A DNA stretch of 64,000 nt. Source: Thermoactinomyces sp. DSM 45891. Lineage in GTDB: Bacteria; Bacillota; Bacilli; Thermoactinomycetales; Thermoactinomycetaceae. Of the stretch, positions 1 through 7,514 are shown in pieces. The position numbers and the translations under genes are program-made. Below the pieces are notes generated by a model. That model was not told the origin of the DNA, did no database searches, and worked only from the letters and a program-made list of their open reading frames with translations. Every line of letters begins with the position of its first letter. The first letter of the stretch is position 1. The stretch covers positions 1 to 64,000 of the forward strand of contig NZ_FPJZ01000015.1 in assembly GCF_900119485.1 (NCBI RefSeq). The letters run 5' to 3'.

Positions 1-303
1 CCTCTCCTCCACTCCGATCAAGGCTGGCATTATCAAATGAAGAAGTACCAACATTCCTTGAAACAAAGAGAAATTACACAGAGCATGTCCCGTAAGGGAA
101 ATTGCTTGGATAATGCCGTCATAGAAAACTTTTTTGGTTTGCTCAAAAGTGAGTTGCTTTATCTTCACACATTTGTGAGTATGGATCATTTCAAACAGGA
201 GCTAGAGGATTATATTCACTATTACAACCACAAACGATTGAAGATAAAACTAAAGGGCATGAGTCCGGTTCAATACCGAACACATACCCTACAGGCTGCT
301 TAA
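1..303 (+). CDS. IS3-family transposase OrfB, C-terminal part (cut by window edge)
   Basis: The reading frame is open from base 1 and ends at TAA 301-303. It holds the last two catalytic positions of an IS3-type DDE integrase: HSDQG near the left edge, and the Glu in the segment NAVIENFFGLLKSE, roughly 35 residues later, followed by the usual YIHYYNHKR and GMSPVQYR motifs near the C-terminus. The protein would cut and join DNA ends of its own insertion sequence. Only about 100 residues are visible, so whether the element is intact cannot be judged. Confidence 0.9.
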   Translation, partial: PLLHSDQGWHYQMKKYQHSLKQREITQSMSRKGNCLDNAVIENFFGLLKSELLYLHTFVSMDHFKQELEDYIHYYNHKRLKIKLKGMSPVQYRTHTLQAA

Positions 304-310
304 ATCTTCA

Positions 311-335
311 TGTCTAACTTTTTGGGTTCACTTCA
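311..335. repeat. Right terminal inverted repeat of the IS3/IS150-type element
   Basis: TGTCTAACTTTTTGGGTTCA followed by CTTCA lies 10 bases after the transposase stop and ends in CA, as IS150-group right ends do. It marks the likely right boundary of the insertion sequence at about 335. The left end and target duplication are outside the window. Confidence 0.7.
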
Positions 336-392
336 GAATATTCAGCACAGCCCTATCATTACGTCTATATAACGACCAAAAAAGGCAATCTC

Positions 393-977
393 TTATGAGA
401 TCACCTTATGAAACTTGTACTCCATCTCTCCACCTAGCGCTTCTCGAGTGTCGCCTGTCTTTCTAAAGTCATGGGTATAAATCTCTTCAAATGGACCAAA
501 ATCAGTTTGCTTATAAAATTCAAAACATGGGAATCCATCATGCTTCCCTGTCACTTCAACTGTGCCATCCTCTTTCACATGCACTGTTAATAGATAATCC
601 ACAGTAGGAATATCTTGCAATGGATTTCCCGCACTGGCTGTCATCTGAAAATGAACGCCATCTTCTTCCCATTTCGTATGAATACACTTAATGTTTTCCA
701 TACTCGCTCTGTCTTTTTTATAGCTAATCGAGCCATCTAGATGAATAAATTTTTCTACTGAAACTCCTGTGCTCTCAATCGAAAAGATCTCTCGCTTCTG
801 AAAGTCCACTACCACCTCTTGCTCCACTCTTGAACGAAATGTATTTCCTGCATGAGGTGTAAACTCTCGTCCATCCCCTAAACGTTGAACCATATTCCCC
901 GTATCGCCATCTGGTTGAGGTTCTGTCCAAAACACTGGAGCAAATACACTCGCTCTAATTTTTACAATGTTAGCCAT
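393..977 (-). CDS. Conserved hypothetical protein, possibly DUF3238-like
   Basis: 194 residues with no signal peptide or membrane segment. The start at 977 (MANIVKIRAS) is chosen over an upstream ATG at 992 because GGGGG lies 8 bases before it. The protein is beta-rich and acidic/aromatic, and begins with a KIRASVFAPV segment; I associate this loosely with the DUF3238 group, without certainty. It is divergent from the MarR-type gene at 1113 and the two share an operator region, so the regulator probably controls it. Function unknown. Confidence 0.75.
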   Translation of the reverse strand: MANIVKIRASVFAPVFWTEPQPDGDTGNMVQRLGDGREFTPHAGNTFRSRVEQEVVVDFQKREIFSIESTGVSVEKFIHLDGSISYKKDRASMENIKCIHTKWEEDGVHFQMTASAGNPLQDIPTVDYLLTVHVKEDGTVEVTGKHDGFPCFEFYKQTDFGPFEEIYTHDFRKTGDTREALGGEMEYKFHKVIS

Positions 978-1015
978 ATCAAAAGCCCCCATTTAATTTA
1001 TTATCGTTTCTTGCA

Positions 1016-1092
1016 TTCATATATAGTCAACTTGATTGACCATATATGAAATAGTACACTTATTATCACATATAGTCAACCCAGTAGACTAA
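1016..1092. promoter_or_regulatory. Two MarR-type operator palindromes in a divergent promoter region
   Basis: At 1016-1050 two 15-base arms, TTCATATATAGTCAA and TTGACCATATATGAA, form an inverted repeat with one mismatch around CTTGA. A second site at 1072-1092 contains TAGTC and GACTA in the same geometry, just before the ribosome binding site of the MarR gene. The placement between divergent genes is what is expected of an autoregulated MarR repressor that also controls the gene at 393-977; binding is inferred. Confidence 0.75.
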
Positions 1093-1112
1093 TTTGATCA
1101 GGAGGCTTTGAA

Positions 1113-1535
1113 ATGAATGATTTAGATCTTATGTCCTTATTATCCACATCTTTTCATACTTTAGTTGATAAATTACACGAGAGACTGACAGAGCTAGGGT
1201 TTCATGATATCCGCCCTGTACATGGATATATCTTCAAATATATCGCATTGCATGAGGGAGCCACAGGAATTGAACTAGCCGACCATCTAGGAATTACGAA
1301 ACAAGCAGTGAGTAAAATAGTTGATTATCTAGAGGAAAATGATTATGTCCTGCGAAAGCCTCATCCAACTGACAAACGAGGAAAAATCATTGTGCTAACC
1401 GAACGTGGCCAATTAGCTATAGAAACGAAAGAAAAAATTCTTAATGAGATCGAGCAACATTTAATCGAAAACTTGGGTGCTAAGCGAATGCAGATGATGA
1501 AAGATGATCTAGAAAACGTAATTCGTAAAACATAA
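1113..1535 (+). CDS. MarR-family transcriptional regulator
   Basis: 140 residues, normal for MarR. A winged helix-turn-helix spans roughly residues 40-105: GATGIELADHLGITKQAVSK is the recognition region and the segment YVLRKPHPTDKRGKIIVLTE is the wing. AGGAGG ends 7 bases before the ATG. MarR dimers repress target genes and are released by small ligands; the ligand here cannot be read. The two palindromes just upstream suggest autoregulation and control of the divergent gene. A hairpin terminator follows. Confidence 0.92.
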   Translation: MNDLDLMSLLSTSFHTLVDKLHERLTELGFHDIRPVHGYIFKYIALHEGATGIELADHLGITKQAVSKIVDYLEENDYVLRKPHPTDKRGKIIVLTERGQLAIETKEKILNEIEQHLIENLGAKRMQMMKDDLENVIRKT

Positions 1536-1539
1536 CAAA

Positions 1540-1575
1540 AGAACTTCTCCCCTCAAAAAATAAGGAAGAAGTTCT
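1540..1575. terminator. Hairpin between convergent genes
   Basis: AGAACTTCT (1540-1548) pairs perfectly with AGAAGTTCT (1567-1575) across an A-rich loop. It sits between the MarR gene and the convergent MerR gene and could stop transcription from both sides. Confidence 0.6.
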
Positions 1576-1587
1576 CTGCTCTTTGTT

Positions 1588-2316
1588 CTACTTTTGATGA
1601 CGGTCTGCGTAAACTCCCATTGCATCACGCATAAACATAGCCAATCCTTCACCAAATCGATCGATGCTTTTAGTAAATCGCTGATCCGATACATACATCT
1701 CTCCTAAAGATCGAAATGCTTCTGGCGTATAATCACCAAAGCTTTGTAGCATATCATACCATTTGGCAATAGCGGATTGTGCTTTTTCCGAATCGGGGCT
1801 CACATGCCGAATACTCGCTAAATGAAGATAGAGATCATTCATTTCTTTTTGTATCTCGGGTCCCATCTGAGCGACTTTCTGATTCGACCGATTCACTGCT
1901 TCATCGCCCCAACGTTCCCGTGCTTCTTGTTCATACGGATTCGAACGAAAATCAAATCCCTCAAACCTTTCTTCTGTCATCATTTGAATCTCTCCTTTGT
2001 TATGTTGAATCGTCTTCTCCACAGTTTGAATCAATTTATCTAGACGGTTCCGTTTCTCTACTAATGTCTGGTGATGCATTTGTAAAGCTTCCTGCCGATC
2101 AAATGTGGGACTATAAACGATTTCCTTGATGGTTTGTAAGGAGAAACCTAACTCCTTAAAAAATAAAATTTGTTGGAGCAGCTCTAAGTTTTCATTAGAA
2201 TATAGGCGATAACCTGATTCTGTAGTCTCATCTGGGATAAGCAATCCAATCTCATCATAATGATGGAGCGTGCGAACGCTTACTCCCACTAGGTCAGCTA
2301 CTTCTTTCACTTTCAT
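1588..2316 (-). CDS. MerR-family regulator with TipAS-type ligand domain (Mta/TipA-like)
   Basis: 242 residues. Residues 1-70 are a MerR winged helix (MKVKEVADLVGVSVRTLHHY, then GLLIPDETTESGYRLYS), followed by a coiled-coil dimerisation helix to about residue 120. The C-terminal 120 residues (EEARERWGDEAVNRS-like segment, FGDYTPEAFRSLGEMYVSD) match the TipAS antibiotic-recognition fold found in TipAL and B. subtilis Mta. Such proteins activate efflux or resistance genes, and their own promoter, when they bind drugs. A 19-bp-spacer promoter directly upstream supports autoactivation. No efflux pump gene is adjacent. Confidence 0.9.
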   Translation of the reverse strand: MKVKEVADLVGVSVRTLHHYDEIGLLIPDETTESGYRLYSNENLELLQQILFFKELGFSLQTIKEIVYSPTFDRQEALQMHHQTLVEKRNRLDKLIQTVEKTIQHNKGEIQMMTEERFEGFDFRSNPYEQEARERWGDEAVNRSNQKVAQMGPEIQKEMNDLYLHLASIRHVSPDSEKAQSAIAKWYDMLQSFGDYTPEAFRSLGEMYVSDQRFTKSIDRFGEGLAMFMRDAMGVYADRHQK

Positions 2317-2340
2317 GAATCGTGCTCCTTTCTATTTCCA

Positions 2341-2371
2341 ACTATAAGGTATTACGTTACGAGAGAGTCAA
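2341..2371 (-). promoter_or_regulatory. MerR-type promoter with 19-bp spacer
   Basis: On the minus strand, -35 TTGACT (2371-2366) and -10 TATAGT (2346-2341) are separated by exactly 19 bases. The spacer contains a partial dyad (GTAACGTAAT). A 19-bp spacer is the hallmark of MerR-activated promoters, where the regulator twists DNA to realign the elements. Confidence 0.8.
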
Positions 2372-2426
2372 CACGTATTCGATTGGAAATAATACATGAC
2401 AATGGAAAAGAAAAGGGGGGACGAAG

Positions 2427-3056
2427 ATGAATCGTAGGTGGATATTGGGGATTATGATATGTATCTTAGCTGGAGTACTCATTTGGTCTGGAATTCACCC
2501 TGTTAAACAATCACTCTGGTTTTTTGAGGCTGGACCCGCTGTACTCCTCATTCTCGTCTTAGTCTTTACGTACCGTCGTTTTCCGCTTACTACTTTGACT
2601 TACACCATCACATTTATTTCGTGCATTATTATGATGATCGGCGCTCACTATACGTATGCAGAAGTCCCTTTATTGAAAAAAACAACGGAAACATTTCATT
2701 TCTCAAGAAACCATTTTGATCGCTTTGGACATTTTTTCTTTGGGATGATCGTTGCCGCTTTTATTAGAGAAATCGCGATACGAACCATTAAGATTCAAAA
2801 AGAAAAACTACTTCCTATCTGGGTTCTCTGTATCACATTAGCTCTCGGTGCGGCATATGAGCTATTAGAGTTTCTCGTCGGGTCTTTGTTTACTGAAGAT
2901 GTACAGGAATTTCTGGGGTATCAAGGGGATATATTTGATTCTCATTGGGATATGGTAATGGCTCTTTTCGGAGGCATCTCTTTGTTATGGCTCGGTAAAT
3001 GGCAGGACCGACAAATTGCGTCGGTCACGGGTAAAATGGATGGAAAAGGTGGCTAG
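2427..3056 (+). CDS. YjdF-like (DUF2238) integral membrane protein
   Basis: 209 residues with about six hydrophobic segments. Characteristic stretches are HFSRNHFDRFGHFFFGM, the segment AYELLEFLVG and GDIFDSHWDMVMALFGG, which match the YjdF/DUF2238 membrane family. Its biochemical role is unknown. A GGGGGG-rich ribosome binding site precedes the ATG. The 3' end overlaps the convergent mqnD gene by 32 bases. Confidence 0.8.
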   Translation: MNRRWILGIMICILAGVLIWSGIHPVKQSLWFFEAGPAVLLILVLVFTYRRFPLTTLTYTITFISCIIMMIGAHYTYAEVPLLKKTTETFHFSRNHFDRFGHFFFGMIVAAFIREIAIRTIKIQKEKLLPIWVLCITLALGAAYELLEFLVGSLFTEDVQEFLGYQGDIFDSHWDMVMALFGGISLLWLGKWQDRQIASVTGKMDGKGG

Positions 3057-3873
3057 GCATTTCGGGTACCAATCCTTCTTTTTCTGCTCTTCCTAGTAAT
3101 ACTTCTATGGCCTGATATCCTTCTAAACCTAGATTGGCACTGAATTCATTTACATATAAGTTGATATGAGCCTGAGCAACCTCTATATCCATCTCCTGTG
3201 CTAACTGGAGGATATACTCTTGTGAAGCTTCTGGGTGCTCCCAAGCATATTGAACCGATTGCCGAATGGTAGAAGTGATCCCTCTAATGTCTAAATCACG
3301 ACGTGCAAGAATAGCTCCTAACGGGATCGGAAGCCCTGTATCCTCTTCCCACCACTCACCTAGATCTTTTACTAATTGCAAACCAAAGGTCGGATACGTA
3401 AAACGGGCCTCATGAATGACCAAGCCCGCATCAACCAGCCCATCCCGCACAGCAGGCATGATCTCATGAAAAGGCATAACCACAATCTCGCCCACCCCAC
3501 CTGGAACATGTCCAGCAATCCATAAGCGAAACAGTAAATATGCCGTCGATCTCTTGCTTGGAACCGCTACTCGCGTACCTGATAATGAGCTACTTCCTAC
3601 CTCTTTATGCTGACTATTTACCAGCACCAAAGGACCGCAACCTCTGCCTAACGCTCCACCACACGGCAACAAGGTATACTCCGGCCGAATCCATGGCAAA
3701 GCCGCACAAGAGATTTTTAATAGATCATATGTAGTGGATTCAGACGCCCAAGTGTTCGTTTTATCAATATCAGCATACGTAACATCCAGCTCAGGAGCTC
3801 CTGCAATCAAACCATGCACCCAAGCATGGAAGATAAATGTATCATTTGGACAAGGAGAAAATACTATTTTCAT
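3025..3873 (-). CDS. mqnD: 1,4-dihydroxy-6-naphthoate synthase (futalosine pathway)
   Basis: 282 residues. The N-terminal SPCPNDTFIFHA and the later ADIDKTNTWA, LPCGGALGRGCGPLV and GLVIHEARFTY motifs are diagnostic of MqnD, a periplasmic-binding-protein-like enzyme that converts cyclic dehypoxanthinylfutalosine to 1,4-dihydroxy-6-naphthoate, a menaquinone precursor. The ATG at 3873 is preferred over a TTG three bases upstream; AGGTG lies about 11 bases before it, inside the end of mqnB. The mqnB stop is 3 bases away, so the two are co-transcribed. Confidence 0.93.
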   Translation of the reverse strand: MKIVFSPCPNDTFIFHAWVHGLIAGAPELDVTYADIDKTNTWASESTTYDLLKISCAALPWIRPEYTLLPCGGALGRGCGPLVLVNSQHKEVGSSSLSGTRVAVPSKRSTAYLLFRLWIAGHVPGGVGEIVVMPFHEIMPAVRDGLVDAGLVIHEARFTYPTFGLQLVKDLGEWWEEDTGLPIPLGAILARRDLDIRGITSTIRQSVQYAWEHPEASQEYILQLAQEMDIEVAQAHINLYVNEFSANLGLEGYQAIEVLLGRAEKEGLVPEMPSHLFHPFYP

Positions 3874-3876
3874 CAA

Positions 3877-4533
3877 CTATAGCACCTCTTTACATTTTGC
3901 AAATACTTCTTCTAACCGTAATAAGGCATCTTCTAATTTCCACGAATCACGATCACGGGGACCTACTAGGTTGGAGATCGTACGAATCTCACATACAGGG
4001 ATGTTCATCTTCTGAGCCGCTGTAGCAATCCCAAATCCCTCCATCGCTTCCGCTCGTGCCTCTGGATAGTTTGCTATCAACCGTTTTGCAGTCTCTTTCG
4101 TACCGGTTGTCGTATTCATAGTCAGAATCGGACCGATCGACACGGGAGCTCCAGCCTGAATGAGAGTTTGATAAATCCGTTTCGTCATCTTCTCATCTAC
4201 TTCAATCGACCCCGAACCAAACCCTAATTCATCGATAGAGATAAATCCATTCAGTGACTCTGCTCCTAAATCTCCTGATCGTATTTGGCTAGCGACAACA
4301 ATATGCCCCACATCAGCTCGTCCCACAAATCCACCTGCCACTCCAGCGATGATCACAAGATCATATGGGTATTGATTCTTTACCAATTCAAGTGTCGTTT
4401 GAACGGCTGATGTCACAGGACCCACTCCACCCGCAATCACTGTCACTCTCTCATTTTCTTGACCAACCCCACGCAGAACAGCCTCTCGTTCTAACTCTAC
4501 GGCAGTTACAATCAAAACTCGTGATATATCCAT
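3877..4533 (-). CDS. mqnB: Futalosine hydrolase
   Basis: 218 residues of the nucleoside phosphorylase/hydrolase fold: VLIVTAVELEREAV at the N-terminus, IIAGVAGGF, and RAEAMEGFGIATAAQ with the catalytic-pocket Glu-Met-Glu. MqnB splits hypoxanthine from futalosine, giving dehypoxanthine futalosine for menaquinone synthesis. It is the first gene of a two-gene unit with mqnD. The remaining pathway genes (mqnA, mqnC) are not in the window. Confidence 0.92.
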   Translation of the reverse strand: MDISRVLIVTAVELEREAVLRGVGQENERVTVIAGGVGPVTSAVQTTLELVKNQYPYDLVIIAGVAGGFVGRADVGHIVVASQIRSGDLGAESLNGFISIDELGFGSGSIEVDEKMTKRIYQTLIQAGAPVSIGPILTMNTTTGTKETAKRLIANYPEARAEAMEGFGIATAAQKMNIPVCEIRTISNLVGPRDRDSWKLEDALLRLEEVFAKCKEVL

Positions 4534-4668
4534 CCGGGCGATCTCCTTTACTTCCTATTCCCTCTACCATACCATAAAAAAGACCTCATTTTTTGCACGG
4601 ACCCACGTCGAAAAGCCCCCAGCTATGTGATAGGTGAGGGCAAGCTGAATTAAACGTTTATTGATCCA

Positions 4669-5529
4669 TCAAAAACGATATATTCGGTTGTGACCCTGTG
4701 CTAGTTCAGTTGGTCTTTCAACCTCTACTTCTTCTCGCCGGTTTACTTCTATTTCTCTTGTTTTTTTCCAAAACGCGCTAAATCCATCAATGTTTACAAT
4801 CGATTCCGTAATGTTATGTTTATTTCGGAAATCATGAACAGCTCGTTGACAAAGAGGCACAGTATAATCATCAATAATAACGTAGCCACCAACAGACACC
4901 TTATGGTATAGATTTACTAAAGCATCTGTTGTAGACGAATACATATCACCGTCCAACCTAGCTATCGCAATTTTTTCAATCGGCGCTACTGGTAATGTAT
5001 CTTTAAACCAACCTTTTAAAAAGCTTACTTGACCATCTAATAAATCGTATTTTCTAAAATTCTCTATTACCTCTTCCACCGAAACTCTTAAAAAATCTAC
5101 TTCATGAAGTGTTACACCCGCATCAACCGGATACTGAGGATCAGGAGCAGGTAATCCTTCAAACGAATCAGCAACCCAGACCTTTCTATCTGTAATTCCA
5201 TGAGCTTTCAAAAATCCTCTCATAAAAATACAAGAGCCACCTCGCCAAACCCCTGTTTCGATAAAATCGCCCTCAATATTTTCGTTTATCACGGCATTCA
5301 TACATTGATGCAGATTATTCATTCTCTCTCTACCTATCATACTATGAGCAATAGGAGGCCAGTCTTGACCCCTTTGTCTATTTTCCTTTGTAGGAGAAAA
5401 AAGAGCATTATTCGGATCCAGGAATTGTACATATTTTTGTTCATGCTCAATATAGATCTCAAAAAGAATAGACTTTTTTAACATCTCCAGATATAATTCC
5501 CTGCTTGTTTGCTCTTTACTAACAGACAT
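4669..5529 (-). CDS. TylF/MycF-family SAM-dependent O-methyltransferase
   Basis: 286 residues. The motifs GDFIETGVWRGGSCIFMRG, VWVADSFEGLPAPD, IARLDGDMYSSTTDAL and GGYVIIDDYTVPLCQRAV are those of the macrocin O-methyltransferase family, including the metal-binding Asp pair in IIDDY. These enzymes methylate sugar hydroxyls. It is the second gene of a minus-strand pair, 88 bases after the O-fucosyltransferase-like gene, which suggests a role in modifying a glycan or small glycosylated product; the substrate is unknown. Confidence 0.9.
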   Translation of the reverse strand: MSVSKEQTSRELYLEMLKKSILFEIYIEHEQKYVQFLDPNNALFSPTKENRQRGQDWPPIAHSMIGRERMNNLHQCMNAVINENIEGDFIETGVWRGGSCIFMRGFLKAHGITDRKVWVADSFEGLPAPDPQYPVDAGVTLHEVDFLRVSVEEVIENFRKYDLLDGQVSFLKGWFKDTLPVAPIEKIAIARLDGDMYSSTTDALVNLYHKVSVGGYVIIDDYTVPLCQRAVHDFRNKHNITESIVNIDGFSAFWKKTREIEVNRREEVEVERPTELAQGHNRIYRF

Positions 5530-5617
5530 ACCTACAAAACCCCTCTCACATCATAATAACTAATAAATATGCGAGAAATTTACTGATAGTACTGCACAAA
5601 ATTATATAAGGATAAAC

Positions 5618-6535
5618 CTAAGCCATTCCCGTTGATGCAAGACGAGGGAACCAATCCTCCCAACATGCTTGGTAATCAGGATGGAGATTGGTGAAGTGTT
5701 GATAATGACGAATATAAGCTGCTAGGTAAGCAAAAGAAGACGAATGTGGCCCTATGAACAAAGGAGCTCTCGTACATACCATCCAATCAATTAACGCTTG
5801 TTGCTCAAGGTACAACTCATTAAACTCTTTTTTAAATTCTAAGTTTCTTTCAAAAATATCCTTCTTATTTATAGCCACTATGCAAGGATTTATTTCCTTT
5901 AATCGGGTTATTAGAGCCTCATACTCATTAGCCTTTGATCCAGAAGCTACATAGATAGCTGATATGTTTTGGGTATCCGAGAAAAACTTGATTACACTAT
6001 CAAATTGACTTTCTCGAATGGATGATAGCCTATCTTCTCCTATATCCGAAAAACTTAATAAATCCCTCTCGATTCGCAATTGGGCAGCAGTCCATAGAGG
6101 GTAAATAGACATTGAATCCATGACAAAATTGGATAACTTTATGAGCTCCTTAGACCAGGGAAAAACATTTCCAAATAGGAAACCTAAATCTTTTGTTTCT
6201 TCTGGAGTAGATGTGCGCATAGGCATTCGATTACAGGTGAGTAATAAATCCGAATCAAGCTTATGAACTTCCTCTACACGTCTTACTTGTATTTTTTTCT
6301 CTTCCAGTATTCCCGTTAAACCATCTACATCTAAAAATGAGTCAATCTTAATTGGTTGAAAGTGAGGTTTACTGGTTAAATCCACCGTAGTCCGTGTTTG
6401 AACATCACTTAAAACAAGGCATACTTCCATCCCTTGTCCTCGATAGAATAATGCTTCCCCCACTGCCCTAAAAATGGCCATCAGTTGGTTACACAGTCCT
6501 TCGTTTCCTTGAATTGAATATTGAATATACAACAC
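5618..6535 (-). CDS. O-fucosyltransferase-like glycosyltransferase (tentative)
   Basis: 305 residues, no signal peptide. The N-terminus GNEGLCNQLMAIFRAV resembles the G-x-x-NQ nucleotide-sugar loop of O-FucT/alpha-fucosyltransferase-type enzymes. The C-terminal segment LIDWMVCTRAPLFIGPHSSS, followed by a Phe-Ala-Tyr stretch, resembles the conserved donor-binding block in which a Ser/His-rich turn follows a short strand. I infer a GT-B-type transferase; donor and acceptor are unknown. It precedes the TylF-type methyltransferase in the same direction, so the two probably act on the same glycan. Confidence 0.55.
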   Translation of the reverse strand: MLYIQYSIQGNEGLCNQLMAIFRAVGEALFYRGQGMEVCLVLSDVQTRTTVDLTSKPHFQPIKIDSFLDVDGLTGILEEKKIQVRRVEEVHKLDSDLLLTCNRMPMRTSTPEETKDLGFLFGNVFPWSKELIKLSNFVMDSMSIYPLWTAAQLRIERDLLSFSDIGEDRLSSIRESQFDSVIKFFSDTQNISAIYVASGSKANEYEALITRLKEINPCIVAINKKDIFERNLEFKKEFNELYLEQQALIDWMVCTRAPLFIGPHSSSFAYLAAYIRHYQHFTNLHPDYQACWEDWFPRLASTGMA

Positions 6536-6617
6536 GAATGAACCACCTCTACCATAGTCAACTACAAACTTGTTATGTAATCTTTATTCCAATTTAGGCG
6601 GGCCTATTCCACAGTTA

Positions 6618-6647
6618 AAACCCCCTACTATGAATATAGGGGGTTTT
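6618..6647. terminator. Bidirectional hairpin terminator, downstream of gerE
   Basis: AACCCCCTA and TAGGGGGTT pair across an 8-base loop and have T-runs on both strands. It lies 34 bases after the gerE stop and would be the gerE terminator. Confidence 0.75.
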
Positions 6648-6680
6648 TGGCCAATCTTGATCCATTTCTCCAGAGGAGAA

Positions 6681-6761
6681 TTAGATCTCTAACTCACCCA
6701 ATCTCACTAGATCAACGACAGCCTGAGAGCGACCTTTTACATTGAGCTTTTGCATGACGTT
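6681..6761 (-). CDS. gerE: gerE, 3' segment of the interrupted gene
   Basis: Read on the minus strand, the frame through the 9-bp core AACGTCATG encodes NVM, then QKLNVKGRSQAVVDLVRLGE and LEI, then TAA at 6683-6681. This is the C-terminal end of a LuxR-type helix-turn-helix and matches the end of the small sporulation regulator GerE. The 5' segment of the same gene lies at 13268-13414. Removing the DNA between the two copies of the core joins 49 and 23 codons into a 72-residue GerE without any frame change. Upstream of the core the frame has no start or HTH, so this piece alone is not functional. Confidence 0.9.
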   Translation of the reverse strand, partial: NVMQKLNVKGRSQAVVDLVRLGELEI

Positions 6762-6781
6762 ACTGATGCATAACCTTTGCA
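6753..6781. other. Attachment site at the gerE 3' side (core plus element arm)
   Basis: Core CATGACGTT occupies 6753-6761. Inside the element, TAACCTTTGCA (6771-6781) is one arm of an imperfect inverted repeat whose other arm lies at 13255-13265. After circularisation the two arms (9 of 11 positions match) would flank the core about 20 bases apart, the geometry of a serine-recombinase attP. Confidence 0.65.
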
Positions 6782-6807
6782 AACTACTGCCCTAAAGAGA
6801 CTAGACC

Positions 6808-7473
6808 TTACTGGTTTGGTCCCCAACCATCACGCTCACCCTTGATGGTCATATGACCTCTGCAACCTCGCTCCGATTCACAGCTAAGACCAAATTGATA
6901 GGTACCATTTAGCTCTCTCGTAATCACTTTTGGCTCTCTGCCCACTTCACCTTCCTCAATTTTATTACCGTTTTTATCTGCAATGAAGTACTTAAGCTTG
7001 TTTCTGAAACCAAATCCATCACTACTTACCTTCACTGTATAGTTATCTTTTCGGAGAAAAACATTTTCCGTATGCTCTTTTTGACCTTGCCCAATCTCGA
7101 TCCATTTATCCCATTGCTCAGTCGGAGTTAGCGTAAGAGCACCCTTACATCCACGATCCTCTACACAACGAAGCCCTAATGTATATCGTCCACGATCCTT
7201 GAACTCCTTAGAAACGGTAGTGGAGGTACCTCTCTCAATCTTCCCTTCTGCCACTTTTACTCCATTACTTTCAATGAAGTATTCGATATCTGAGCGGAAG
7301 GAGTCATTTTTTACTTTTAAATCATATTCCCCGCCTCTAATAAAAACCTGTTCCGTATGCTCTTTTTCATTTATCGCAATTTCTGTTCCAATCGGGTCAG
7401 CAGCCGATACCATGCTACCCATAGAGGATACTGCCAATGCAAATGCAAATGTTACTGAAAGCTTTTTCAACAT
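6808..7473 (-). CDS. Secreted protein with two tandem repeats, unknown function
   Basis: 221 residues. The start at 7473 is chosen because GGAGAG lies 8 bases before it; two in-frame codons further upstream lack this. A signal peptide (MLKKLSVTFAFALAVSSMG, cleaved near SAA/D) is followed by two copies of an approximately 90-residue unit. Each unit contains EHTE-VF-R, a K-Y-F-I strand, then a C-x5-GC pair (LRCVEDRGCKGAL and LSCESERGCRGHM), probably one disulfide per unit. It is the first gene inside the left end of the gerE element. I do not recognise the family. Confidence 0.85.
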   Translation of the reverse strand: MLKKLSVTFAFALAVSSMGSMVSAADPIGTEIAINEKEHTEQVFIRGGEYDLKVKNDSFRSDIEYFIESNGVKVAEGKIERGTSTTVSKEFKDRGRYTLGLRCVEDRGCKGALTLTPTEQWDKWIEIGQGQKEHTENVFLRKDNYTVKVSSDGFGFRNKLKYFIADKNGNKIEEGEVGREPKVITRELNGTYQFGLSCESERGCRGHMTIKGERDGWGPNQ

Positions 7474-7514
7474 ATCATTCACTCTCCACATATAAATTTA
7501 CACTAGTTAAGATT

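Noticed and set aside
1779..2129. Long ORF opposite the MerR gene
   Set aside because: Shadow of a well-supported regulator; no ribosome binding site or family features.
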